Shown here: one piece after another, positions 14,048-26,069 of the stretch | Numbering within the stretch: position 1 is the stretch's first letter | Layout: each line of letters starts with the position of its first letter | Origin: Azadirachta indica | Lineage: Eukaryota > Streptophyta > Magnoliopsida > Sapindales > Meliaceae | Assembly (NCBI GenBank): GCA_022749755.1 | Contig: CM040451.1 | Location: forward strand, 12,723,871 to 12,787,870 | Direction of reading: 5' to 3' | Length of the DNA: 64,000 nt | Program-made: the position numbers and the translations under genes | Notes under the pieces: model-generated | The model's input: only the letters and a program-made list of their open reading frames with translations | What the model was told of the DNA's origin: nothing | Database searches by the model: none

Positions 14048-15590
14048 TCACAACAGAGCTAAATGTCTAATGTCCATGGGATATGTATCAGATGGCACCA
14101 TGGCATGAAAGGCTCGACTTGCTTGGATCGTGTTCACAATTTCTGTAGGATGAAATGAATCAAAGAATACATGAAGATTCCGGTGTCTGCATGGAGGCTT
14201 TGAAGGAATGCATTGACCAAATTCGTTTACTTCACAGCACCTTAATAACGACATATTGAATCCTGAGATATATACATATATATATATTACACCCAGAAGA
14301 CAATATATATGTGAATATATATTGACAAGACAATAAGGAATAAAGAATAATACTGATTAGAAAGTTGGAGGATAGATAACTACCAATAGCTAATCCTGGT
14401 GCTGTTGTGATTTTGGTGTTGACAGCTATAAATTTGGCATCTCTTACATTGTTATTGAGTTTATCGACAAGAGAAATTAGCCTGTAGTTAAAAAGTTGGA
14501 CTGCATAGTTCATCTTGTCTACACATAGTGAACCATTTGTCCCATAATATGATGTTGCATTTGGAGTGCAGCCTACTGGTCCCAATCCAGTCAACGCCAC
14601 CTTCCTTGCTCCATGTTGGTACAAATTCTATCACACAGTAGGAAAATTTTTATTGCTAATTTCGATGCATTCAAATGCAAAATCGATACATCTTAATATA
14701 AGTTGATTTTGACGAAATCGGTAACTGACTTGAAAAAATAAAAACGTATGTTAGTACTAATTAATTACCTGTAGATGATCATGATATTGTTTGATAAGAT
14801 GTTTTGCGTATTGGTCTATGGTATACTGCTTACTTGAGTTGTAAAACTGGGGCAGGAAATAATTGTTAATGTAATCATTACTACCTATATTAACCGTATA
14901 TAAGCACTTATTCAGATGCTCGCGAGCCAAGTCGTAACTCCCAAGCATGTCAGCAATGCGAGAGACGGTAATATTGTGATGTTCCAACTGCTTTTTAAAG
15001 CTTACGCAGATACCCTGCAACAAAAATTAATCTATCAATTAATGTTGTCTATAATTAAACCTGTATATGTGACCAAAATAATTACATATACCTGGTGGGA
15101 ACCAGTTTCGTCAAGAATTCCTGCTGACCCAGATCCATAATTTACACCCTCAAGTATCTCCGACCCATTAGCAGATGCAAACGCTGGAATGTAATGTGTA
15201 AAACCCAAACGTTCGGCTGAAATTAGCGGACAATTATAAATAAATAAAACTTTGTATATATTTAACAATAGAGATTTAAAATGAGTTCATGAATATAGAT
15301 GTAGAGGAATATATGTTGTATAATATACTGATTATATCGGCTGTAGTTCGCCCGTTGCAAAATCTTCCGGTAGGACCTTCCGGAAAATCAATACCATACG
15401 GCCAGTAATTCACCTTGGCATCTGTTTTTAGGTTATTGTTATTCCCACTATCAACCAATGAATCTCCGAAGATAAAATAACACGGTACTACGGGTGTCCC
15501 CTGTACAAAATTTTGCACATTCAAACTATAAATAAAAGAAACAAAAATCATCCAGCAGCAGCATACTTCGGTTTTGCGTGCCATTGGCAT
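14048..15590 (-). CDS. GDSL esterase/lipase, array copy 1
   Basis: A plant SGNH/GDSL hydrolase, predicted to be secreted and to cleave ester bonds of lipid or cutin-like substrates. Exons (minus strand, 5' to 3'): 15590-15329, 15216-15092, 15014-14769, 14627-14384, 14262-14048; 363 aa. An N-terminal hydrophobic segment (about 9-31) looks like a signal peptide. The block I nucleophile is Ser44 in [14 protein letters not shown]. Block III is GSNDYINNYF, and the C-terminal Asp/His block is FDSFHPTE. Intron phases (1, 0, 0, 1) equal those of the two other intact copies, so this is a tandem duplicate. Exon 1 joins exon 2 as DIIT-ERLGF, where the sisters have G or A for the junction residue. The paralogue is not resolvable and the substrate is unknown. 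Confidence 0.88.
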
Positions 15591-15599
15591 AGAGTTAAA

Positions 15600-16383
15600 T
15601 TTAATGAATCAAAAAAAAAATAACAAAATAAAAAAAAAAAAAGAATTAATTTATATGTATAAGCTACGGAAAAAACCAAACTAGAAATGCAAATGGGATG
15701 AGCTAGCTGAGAAAGATGATTCGCATAAGCAAAATGAAATGTATGTTTAACATTACAAGCAGCTGCAAGAAGAGTACTGCAAGAAAGAATGAAAATGGAA
15801 GAAATATGTATGGGGAGGGACAAGGCAACAAAGTTGTGACAATAACTAGATATAGATTACCAAACAAATTAAAACATTTGTATGGATGTGTTCGATCGGA
15901 TTTTGTTCCTGCCTAAATTATCTCATCGGTGTCTGTGGTAGAATCAAGCTGCTGGAAAACAAAAAATTCTCTATCAAACAACATACTTGGGATTCGGAGA
16001 GAAATCCGTCAGACCTCTGTTAGACTTTTGTTCTTGTATATATTTACAGTTTAATTCTCTTTTTGATCTATACTTAGTGTACACGTGTCAATTTACTAAT
16101 ACTTAAGATTTATTTTTAATTTTATTTTTATTAAATTACGAAGTAATTGTTGATTTTAGAATTGTGCATCTCTGAACGCTACAAATAAATGATGCAGATA
16201 ATCTGTCTTTGAAGTACAAGAACAAATTAATAAAAAAATATAAAATTATTACGTAGAGAATCGCACTGTTAAATATGAGGTTATTATAGAGCGTGCGGAG
16301 ATGATAGCCACTAAAGCCAACCAGATTCTTCTTTTAATTTATTACTTTTGTTCGTGGTTCTAGATTCTTCGGGTTACTCTTTC

Positions 16384-16417
<34 letters not shown>

Positions 16418-17057
16418 TCAAGGATAAAATCCAGATAAAAAAATCTAAATTTTCAGAAAATCAGAAAATTAATGTGGGTGTTCAAATAAGATTAATTTTA
16501 AACATTTCAATGATTAACTTGACGTAATAAAATTGATAACAAATTAATGTGTTTCGTAGATTACGTTAAATATAGTTTGTTTATTGGAACATTAAAAAAA
16601 TAAAAATAAAAATAAAAAAAAATCTGTGTTATGTCAATCTCTTTTTATCAATATTAATTTGAAAATTAGAGATATGTCATGTCCGTCTCTATGTTTATAT
16701 TCTTTTTATTAGTGCTTAGTGTATTCATATTTCGATTAAAGCAAGAGAGATAGGCAGAATCTAGAAAGACCGTCGAAAAGAAATAAATCAGCTTAATTAC
16801 AAATTAAATCAAACTGGATTCTGGATTTGTCATTATGTTTGCGGGAACCTAGTTAATGCACAGTAATTTTCTCTCTTTTTTAAATATTATTAAAAAAAAA
16901 AAAAAAAGGTTCTGGTAGTACCATTCCAAAGATTTATGGTTAAAACTAATAATTAACACGCACAATTAATTACTTGTGTACTCAAAATTACTATAATAGA
17001 ATTTGGAGTACAATTTTGATAACAATATGGCGCCATTAAAGAAAGCTAGCTCCTTGA
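15600..17057. other. Intergenic spacer between GDSL copies 1 and 2
   Basis: AT-rich DNA without a supportable gene. It should hold the promoter of GDSL copy 1 (just above 15590) and the 3' flank of copy 2. A pure AT repeat is at 16387-16415 and A-runs lie near 16590-16620 and 16891-16907. Confidence 0.6.
16387..16415. repeat. AT microsatellite
   Basis: About 14 uninterrupted AT units between GDSL copies 1 and 2. Confidence 0.85.
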
Positions 17058-18496
17058 CTAAAGACTGATTAAATGACTAATATCATAGGGATAAACATCA
17101 GTTGAATTGACAGCAAAGTAAGATCTCTCTGCAACAAATCGATTTGTAGCTTCTGTGGGATGGAAATCGTCCCAGAACCAGTACTCACTCCTATCTTTGC
17201 ATGGACTTGTATAAGGAATGCATGAAATATTAGCCACTGCTTGGCAGCAAGGAGCATCTATCACCTTGAAACCTGATACACAAAAAGATTTCAGTGCAGA
17301 CATCTCATTTCATAAAATGCCATAAAATTTGAAGCTATACAGCAATGAGGTGATGTACCTTGGGCTGAAAGATTGCCCGATGTTATCCCAGAGACGTTGA
17401 TAAATGTAAATTTTGCGTCAGGAAGCTGCTTGTTGAGTTGACAGACGAGTAATTTTAGGTCGTCATTGAAGAATTTGACTGCTCTGTTCATCTTCTGTAC
17501 ACAGGGCGAGCCGTATCTTTTATGTGTAGCAATCGCATTAGGAGTACAACCAATGCGTCCCAGGCCGAACAACGCAATCTTTCTTGCTCCGTATCCATGC
17601 AGAGTCTAAACCAAACATTAACAACAAAATTGAGAGATTGTTATCGGCGAGAAGAGGAAATTAACGGAAGAGAAAAAGAATTGCAACACTTACTCTGATT
17701 TGTCGAGAATAATGATGTATTAGAAATGCTGCAAATTTTTTTGGGGTGAAAAGGTGGCTTGTGGGGTACAGTTGGGGCACGAAATAGTTCCTAATGTAAT
17801 CGTTGCTGCCGATATTAACTGCATACAAGCACTTGCTTAAGTAATCTCCAGCTGATTGATTATTATTTCCCAGCCGAGGGATGATATGAGAGATTATTAC
17901 TTGGTGAAAAAATAGCTGCATATTCATGCTGAAATGACCACCCTGTGCGAAAGAACAATCATGTTTAGTTAGTTAAACTTATATCTATTGAAATAATTTA
18001 ATTTTTGCAAATTTACCATGTCTATTCCAGTTTGGTCGAGAATTCCCGCCGCTCCAGATGCGTAATTCACGCCACTCATAATATCTGAATTCCATACCCC
18101 AGTGAAGGGTGGAATGAAGTTGTCAAAACCCAAAAGTTCGCCTGTACGAATAGAATGACATTTGATTTCATCATCAAACTGATAAATTAGATCGAATTTG
18201 AATTAATGTAATTAATGAAAAGATCATATAATAATGCACCTACCAATTATGTCGAATGCGGTCCGACCATTGGAAAATCTTCCTGTGGCTCCCGTCCGGA
18301 AATCAATCCCATACGGTGGGAAGTTAGCTCTAGCCAATGTTGGAAGTACGTTATTGTTTCCATTATCGGCCAACGAGTCTCCGAAAATGAAGTAACAAGG
18401 CACTCGTGGTTTTGCTTTGCAAAAATATTGGAAGTTTGATATCACCAACAGAAGAACAAAGACGATATTGCACCATATTTTAGCTTCTGGGGCCAT
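17058..18496 (-). CDS. GDSL esterase/lipase, array copy 2
   Basis: A second intact GDSL hydrolase of 362 aa. Exons: 18496-18244, 18141-18017, 17942-17694, 17605-17359, 17272-17058, with the same phases as copies 1 and 4. I chose the ATG at 18494-18496 (MAPEAK) over an upstream in-frame ATG at 18575-18577 because it places the hydrophobic signal segment (about 9-26) at the N-terminus. The nucleophile is Ser41 in [14 protein letters not shown]; block III is [10 protein letters not shown] and the catalytic Asp/His block is [17 protein letters not shown]-type sequence lies at about 18588-18597, some 95 bases before the start. The predicted product is extracellular, and its substrate cannot be read from sequence. 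Confidence 0.88.
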
Positions 18497-18599
18497 TTTA
18501 ATTTGGCGAAGATGGAAAGGAATTAAATGAACACTAAATTTGTATGTTGGGTGTGAACAGCCCAAGTAATGCAACATGTTGTGGATGTTTTATATATAA

Positions 18600-19753
18600 T
18601 ATGATAGAAAATCAACGGCCTACGGGATTCTAGGTGGCGAGTATTGCATGGTCATCCAGAAATTATAAGTAGAAAATTTGATGCCAATTATTTTTAAACG
18701 AAAAATGATGGTCGTTCCGATCAGCTTTGGAATTTGGTAAGGCCGTCGCTAGCTAATCTGTAATTAATATAAAGTTAATGATAGATAGCTAGCCAGCTAA
18801 ACCCCTTAAATGCTACAATTAATTTTACCATTACCTAAAAGATCACTAGGGGAACAGCCGACCATATAATTTCGGCTTCGAAGTTGAGTATAACTGAATA
18901 GCAGCTAATAAATTTTCCTTTATTAATATTCGTTACTAACAAGTTTTATATCAATATATGCATGGCTTACATGCCATATAGTGAAAACTATTTACGTTAA
19001 TCAACAACTATAAGATACAATAATGATAAAATACAAATACTCACAGTTCTCAAAAAATTTTAAGAAGAGTAACACTACAAATATAAAATTGGAATAGCTT
19101 TAATATTGTTTATAATTTAATTTATATATGTGATGTAAATATATTAATAAATGTTCTATATTTTTAAGAGAATAACTCATAAATTATATGTGTGACTTCT
19201 TGCAATAGAAGTTAGATAAAAAAGAGGAGCGGAATTAGAACTAAAAATCTAGAGGACAAAAATGCCAAAGTATTAAAATTGGAGGGTTAAAATCAGTAAA
19301 TTTAGTAGAACATTAAATTTTTAAGTTAGATGGGTCAAAATTTCAAAAATGCACATATTCTATATGCTCAAAATATAAATATACTGTATATATATAAAAA
19401 AAGATGTGGGATCTAGTGGAGATGTAACTCTGTCCCAATTAAAATATTAAATTTTGGAAAAACGAATTCTCTAGGTACCAATCTTAATTGGGGATTAATT
19501 TAATTTAATTTAATTTAATTTTACATAAAGATAGAGCGAAAATTTAATCTAATAAAATCTGAATATTGGAGATCAATATTTATTTATTAATACATGCACA
19601 TCATCGCACATATTACAAGTGTCGTCTGCCTATAAAGCATACAAACTTTTAACTGTATTCCAGCATAGTATTTGTTATCAGTCGAGAATTATTTCGTTGG
19701 CATAGCCATAGCTATTAGTAGTACCTAGCTGTCATTGATCATCACAGCTTAGC
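18600..19753. other. Intergenic spacer between GDSL copy 2 and the GDSL pseudogene
   Basis: No gene is supported. Sequence is AT-rich and includes a pentanucleotide repeat of TTTAA units at about 19495-19522. Confidence 0.6.
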
Positions 19754-21223
19754 TCAATGACTTATATCATATCGATAAGCATCGGATGGCTCCGCAACAG
19801 TGTGTGATCGCCTTGCAGTGATTTTATTCGTAGCCTCAGTAGGATGGAGCGCGTCCCAGAACATGTACTCATTCCTATTCTGGCATGGAGCTCTGTTTCG
19901 AATACACAATCCAACTTTCGTCACTAAACAGCAACTAGCATTATTTTAAAACCTAAAACCTGTATTAAAGAATGTTTATATTATTAGAACATTTTCTGTA
20001 TATATATAAACAAAATTTACAGATCAAAGAGTTACGTTGATGAGGTCAGATATAATACCAGCTGAAGAAGCAATGCTCGACGACATTCCTTAAATGTTTA
20101 CATGGATAAATTTTGCATTAATTAAATTTCTATTGAGTTGATCAACCAATGATTTGAGCTTCTTGTTGAAAATTTGAATCGCGTTGTTAATTTTTTCTAC
20201 ACATTGAGAGCCATTTCTTGGATACGAACTAATAGCGTTTGGGTTGCAATCTACTTGTCCCGGGCTAAACAAGGCAATTGTCCTTGCTCCGTCGTTGTAT
20301 AAAGTCTAAAGTTACAGCATAAACAGTATAAGAAACTACATATATAGAGAGAGAAAATACTGTTAGGTGTATAAACTCAATCATACAAACTGATGTTCAC
20401 ATCAGCTGCGCCCCAGTTTTTCTTTCTCAATATGTGCTTAACACAAGAGTATTCCAATAATTTAATAGAAGTTACGGAAACTAATAGCCACTAACACATA
20501 CCACTAATTGCCGAGAATATTGATCAACAAGAAGTTGAGTATATTGCTCGAGGTTATACAGCTTGCTTGTATTGTAATATTGGTGCAAAAAATAATTGCT
20601 GATGTAGTCGTTAGTGCCCATTCCTACTGAATATAGGCACTTGTTTAGGTATTGGGCAGCTGAATCATTACTTCCTAGTTTGGCCGCAATGCGTTTGATA
20701 GTTTCTTGGTGATTTTTCAGCTGCCCATTCAAACTTATACGAACCCCCTGCAGAAAGAAATTGTCAATTCTGCACGTGTATATTATGAATATACGTATAT
20801 CAAAATATATATATATATATATATATACCTCTTGATAACCGGTTTCATCACGAATTCCTGAGGTGCCAGATGCATAATTTACACCTCCGAGTATGTGATC
20901 GTGATCAAAATCCCCGACGACTGTTGCAGAAGCTGGAATGTAATCTTTGAAACCCAAAAGTTTACCAATTATATCATATTTGGTTGCATCGTTGCAAAAC
21001 CTTCCAGTTGGTCCATCGGGGAAGTCAATTCCATAGGGTGTGTAATTGACTTTAGCCATTGTTGCAAGGGTGTTGTTGTTGCCATTATCAGCCAATGAGT
21101 CTCCGAAAATGAAATAGCAACGCAATTATGGATGATTTCCTACTACAATCCAGTACTGCTGTAAGTTTGATAGAAACAGCAGAGCAAAAGCACTGCACAC
21201 AATGGTTTTGTCTCACACGCCAT
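19754..21223 (-). pseudogene. Broken GDSL esterase/lipase, array copy 3
   Basis: All exons of a GDSL hydrolase are recognisable, but the gene is disabled. The ancestral ATG (21221-21223) opens a signal-peptide-like frame that meets two consecutive TAG codons. The catalytic block ([16 protein letters not shown]) is then in another frame with no ATG. Exon 4 (20305-20059) has an in-frame TAA at 20090-20092, and exon 5 (from about 19959) contains a frameshift before the recognisable WDALHPTE block. Exon 3 is 20747-20502. The intron that separates exons 1 and 2 in the three sister genes is exactly absent: DIIG runs straight into KLLGF. Other introns remain, so this is a decayed tandem duplicate, not a full retrocopy. 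Some product of the long central frame (20481-21125) cannot be excluded. Confidence 0.85.
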
Positions 21224-21279
21224 TAATTGGCAAGAACTAAAGCTAATTAATTAAGTAGAGAGAAAGAAGTTTAGTGAGG

Positions 21280-22503
21280 TGATAAGTGCGTAAAACACCC
21301 GTTTACCATTCACTTTTAAACTTGAATTATTTGTTTAATTCTCAAACTTTATTGGTATTTGACGCTTTGAATTACATTGTGCAAAAATAAGAGCTTGTGG
21401 CCATCCAAATATTTTTGGCTCAAAAAGGATGTAAAAGAGAAGTTTAGAGAGGATCCGGGGACTCAAATGCAAGCTATTCAATGACCAAAGTGCAAGATTT
21501 TCAAGGGCCAACTTGTCACATTTTCAAAGTTGAGGGGAAGAAGCCAAAATTCTGCCCTAAGGTAGAATAGATGGCGCGGCCGTGTTACTAGATGGTGCGG
21601 CTGGGCCATGCCTTTTGCCATGGGATAGAACAGCACCGCGCCATCCAGGCTGCCTCCTCATGCTCCTATGCCATTTTGGCGCCCCCACGCTCACTAGATT
21701 CGTTTTGCACATTTTCTTGAACTAAATCTAAACTCTTGGATAATTTTTAGATGGTTTGATTTAAAAAGTTTAAAGTTATTTATTTTAGAGGTTTGGGGAA
21801 GATAGGAACCACTTTTGGAAAGAAAATAGCTTAAAAGAAAAGAAAAGAAAAGAAGAGAGATAGAGAGAAATCTAGAGAGAGAGAGAGTAGTTTGTGTAGC
21901 AAGCAAGGAGGAGTTCCTGAAGAAAAGTTCTCCAAACATATATAGTTTTTCTCTCCTCTCAACTTATTTTAATGTATTGAATTTAATTACTTGTGAATAT
22001 TGAAGTATGTTGTTAATAGTTGAATTCATGATATTTGGTTTTGAACTCTTTTTCATAATTTGCTAAATTTAATGCCTAGAGCAATGGTTTAATTTTTTGA
22101 AAACATGTATGTTTTGATATTGTGTTATTCTTAATTAATACTCTTATGTTACATGTTTGTCATAAATATACAATAGATTCGATTGATCTGAAAAGAGACA
22201 GTCGAATAGGATAGAGTAATCACACTAGTAACATAGGTATTAATCGGAATAGTATAACTTGAAGAATTAGGCGTAAGTAATTTAAGTTAAATCATTAGTC
22301 CTAAATATTATTCTTATTGAATTTTTCCTTTTGTTTTGTTTATTAGTTCGTAGTTTATTTTAAATTCTTCTAATTTCTTGTCATATCATAATCGGCTCTT
22401 CAGATAAATTTAAGAAAAACCATTTTAGTACTTAATTAATTAATACTCCTTGTGGGAACAATACTCTACTTACATTGTATTATTTGTTTTGCAACAACGG
22501 CTA
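21280..22503 (+). mobile_element. LTR-like repeat, copy A
   Basis: A repeat unit that begins TGATAAGTGCGTAAAACAC and shares a series of collinear blocks with copy B (22504-24027). The shared blocks are the first 60 bases, a GC-rich segment at 21560-21700, a purine-rich stretch near 21830-21900, and a terminal part from about 22160 including a GTGGGAACAATACTCT-like tail. The start with TG, the lack of coding capacity and the tail resemble solo LTRs of plant retrotransposons. No polymerase gene and no clear target duplication are visible. It lies between the GDSL pseudogene and copy 4. Confidence 0.5.
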
Positions 22504-24027
22504 TGATAAGTGCGTAAAACACGCTTATTATTCACTCTGTAATTTGATTTGTTTGTTAATCCTCAAATTTTGTTAAAATTTGATGTGTTTTGTTTGTATT
22601 TTGTAGATTATAAGAGAATTGACCTTTTAAAGTGAATTCGATTCGAAAAAAATGAATTCGGTTTAAAAAGAAAGACGTTCAGGGATTAAATTGTAAGAGA
22701 TGCACGGACTAAAATGCAAGACACCAAGGGACTGAAATGTAAAGCTGTAAGGACTTATATGCATGATTTTCAAACCTTGAGTGAGAGAGATGTGCATGGC
22801 ACAGCTGCACCGAGTTTTAGCGCGGCTGCACCACCACAGGGGCATGCCAGCGCCATGTATTCTGCCTATAGGCAAAATGCATGGTGTAGCCACGCCATGC
22901 ACCAACGCAACCCGCCACCCTTACTTTGTCCTCACAACCCCGCATTGTTTTTAGGCGCGCTGGCGCCAACTGCTCTCGATTTGGACCTTTTTTGGGCTTA
23001 ATCTGAGCCCTAGAATCATATTTGAATAGCTTAATTTGGAGAAGAACTAGATTTTATATGTTTTTGAGGGTTGGAAAGAGCAGCCACTTTTAAAAAGGGT
23101 TTGGTTTGGAAGAAAAAAAAGGAGAGAATTAGAGAGAAAAACTTGTAGGAAGAGAGTAGGGAGTGAATGAATTTTAGAAGCTCTAAACTCAAATTTCTAA
23201 AGATTAAAACTCTCCTAATATAGTTTTATCTTTCTCTCTCTTGTTTTAACTCTTGACTTAAATTGAACAATTTTGTGATTATAGAGATAATGTTATTAAT
23301 TGTTGAATTCTTGAATGTTGGATTTGAACTTTATTTTATCAATAGCTAGATTTATTTTGTAAGGTAATGATTTAATCTATTTGAAACATCCAATTTCTTA
23401 AATTGTGCTTTTCATTTGATTTGATATTCAGTGCTGAATATTTATCATGATAATTAATGTTTTTAAATATTTGGTAAGTATTTGAATAAACTGTGAATTA
23501 ATAAGAACTAATAAATGAATATTATATATAGACCGAATAATAATTACCGTAAATTATATATTAAACAGAAATGTATTAATATAGTTTACTTAGTTTAATT
23601 AGAAACTATCACTAATTATAATGCACTTCCATTTAACTAAATTCACATAAAAATATAATGAATTATTAAATACAAAGTAGGTTTGACTGATCCCGAGAGA
23701 AACTATCGAATAAATTAGGATAATTAACTAGCAACACTGGTATTAAATCAGGATAATGTCAATTGGAGAGTTAGATGCAACTAAATACGACAAAATCATT
23801 AGCCCTAAATCTTTCCATTAGTTGAATCTTTTAATTAACTTATTCAGTAGTCAATTTTAGTTTATTCTAAATTTCTCAATCAATTTATTTCGATTTCTTT
23901 AGATAAATTCATAATTTAATCATTTTCAGTAATTATTGGATTAATTTTTCTCGTGGGATCGACACCCTCTTATTACTGTATCACTTGCTTACAATAACGT
24001 ACACTTACATTCGTAATTTACGCAACA
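22504..24027 (+). mobile_element. LTR-like repeat, copy B
   Basis: A second, diverged copy of the same repeat in direct orientation immediately after copy A. It begins TGATAAGTGCGTAAAACACG, has a GC-rich segment at 22790-22940, and ends ..CGTAATTTACGCAACA. The motif TGCGTAAA near the start is matched by its inverted complement TTTACGCA at the end. Relative to copy A it carries extra AT-rich sequence near 23440-23670. A GC-rich open frame at 22714-23001 lies inside it and is not supported as a gene. Confidence 0.5.
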
Positions 24028-26069
24028 ATATACTTATAATTAGTAAATAATACAACATGAAGTAAGTGAAAGCTTTCCATCGAGAAATATATATTTATAT
24101 AGGAATCTACGGGGGATAGTGTTTTCAGAATATATGTAGTTGAAAAACTCATTCTAAGCCAGCAATAATACCAATACCGATTACCAAACATAACTTATTA
24201 AAGTACGTACGAAAACTTATTTGACATAGAACGAAAGAAATATACATGCGCGCGCACACACATATAGGTATATTTGGCTCTCCCAATAACAATAAATTGT
24301 GTTACTTCATTTTGGAAACCCTAGAGGTTGGGTTCGGTATTATTTTACATTTTTTTTTTCATGCGTAAATGGTTGATTTGATTGATAATTAATTTCAAAG
24401 TTTGAAAATGTATTCAGTAATATTTTTTCTAAAATTTTGTATTCTAAAAATAAAAGGTGTAAATTAAAATGAATTTAATACAAATATTTTTTAATAACTG
24501 AATTAATTTTGTTTACTAGACACTATATAATAATAGTTAATATTTTGAGCACATTAATTTATTTAATTACAATGTAGCTTTTTCAAGAAAAAAAATATAT
24601 TGAATTTAGTTATTTTTATTTTAAAAAATTTTATATCATAATTTATCATTAAATATATATAACAAAAAAGAGTATAGTGTATCATTCTCAATATTATTGA
24701 AAAAAATTATATAATATATTTATATATATATATATATATCTATTATCTAATCAATAAACGCCTTTTGATAATTGAAGTATAGCATCAATAAACTTCAAAC
24801 AATTGTTTGTATTGGATGTCAAATATATAAAAAAAAGTAACTTTTAATTGTGGTCTACTTTATAATTCAAAAATGATATATCCATTTTTTTCCTATAAAT
24901 TTTTTTTTGAAAACATTAACCAAACAAGTGTTTAAAAAAAATGAAAATGAAAACAGAATTTAGAAAACAATACCTAATGGGGCCAAACATTTTCATATTG
25001 TAGAAAGTCAAAAGCAGTGAAAATCGAAGTTACTAGCCAGCATTTGTACATAGTAGGTTTTCAGAAGCATGAGGCTGGCTATTAAGTTAAAGAAGCAAGA
25101 AGATACATATACGTATATAGGGGATGAATTAACTGAAGTTAATTAACTGCTAATCCTGATTTGAGTGTCCAATGGAGGGTATAGTAATAGGAGTCAAAAG
25201 ACAAAAATAAATTTACTTTATGGACCTGAATCATTAATTTTATATATGAAAATTGAAAATTTTTTGTGGGGATCCGTTTATTTATATGCATGTATGTGTG
25301 TATGTATTTACAAGAGTATTGGAATGAGACATAGAACGTGCCTATTCTTAACTTGTTGTGATTTTTTCGTGAAAGAATTAAAGAAGGATGAAATCTTAGA
25401 CAGATTATTACCAGCAATAAGTTGCTTTAATTGTGTAGAAAACTCACCATATCCGGTCGATATCTACCTAGCTAGTAGCTAGGCCGGTTGTAGACAAACA
25501 ATTTTTATTTTTTTTTTGGTTGAAATGTAAATTTATATCAATTTTAAAAATTGATGAAACCAACGTGCAAAATTAATTAAATTATTATTTATATTGTTCA
25601 ATCATGTTTTAAACTTATTTATTTTTTAATCTAATACTAAAAATTTGTTAGTTATATCTATTTAAAAAAAAAAAAATTATATATGAATAAATTTATTTAA
25701 TTATAAATTTTTTTATTAAAAAAAAAAAGGGGTATGGGATTGAAAGCGAAATATTACAATAGTTTCTTAATATATTTCCAATTTGAATATCACTTCACGA
25801 GGTGCAAACGATTCCCAAATCCTCGAAACATCTACTAGATAAGGTGCAACCCAAAACCTCTTACAATTGCATATAATATAATTATTTGAATACATAAACC
25901 CAGAACATCAATTGAGATATATATATAATTCGACGAGAAACCTCACAACAATTTCAAACAACAAAATACATAAATTAAAAAAAAAAAAAAAAAAAAAAGG
26001 AGCTAGTTTCCAGTATATTTTGATCTTAATTATATAAAACTCAGATATAATAATAATTTATCTCAATCT
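24028..26069. other. Intergenic region before GDSL copy 4
   Basis: AT-rich DNA with long A and T runs (for example near 24350, 25505 and 25980-25998) and no supportable gene. Open frames at 25139-25482 overlap on opposite strands and match nothing recognisable. Confidence 0.6.

Noticed and set aside
22714..23001. A 95-codon open frame in GC-richer DNA
   Set aside because: It lies inside LTR-like copy B, overlaps an opposite-strand frame, and owes its length to local GC content. No domain is visible.
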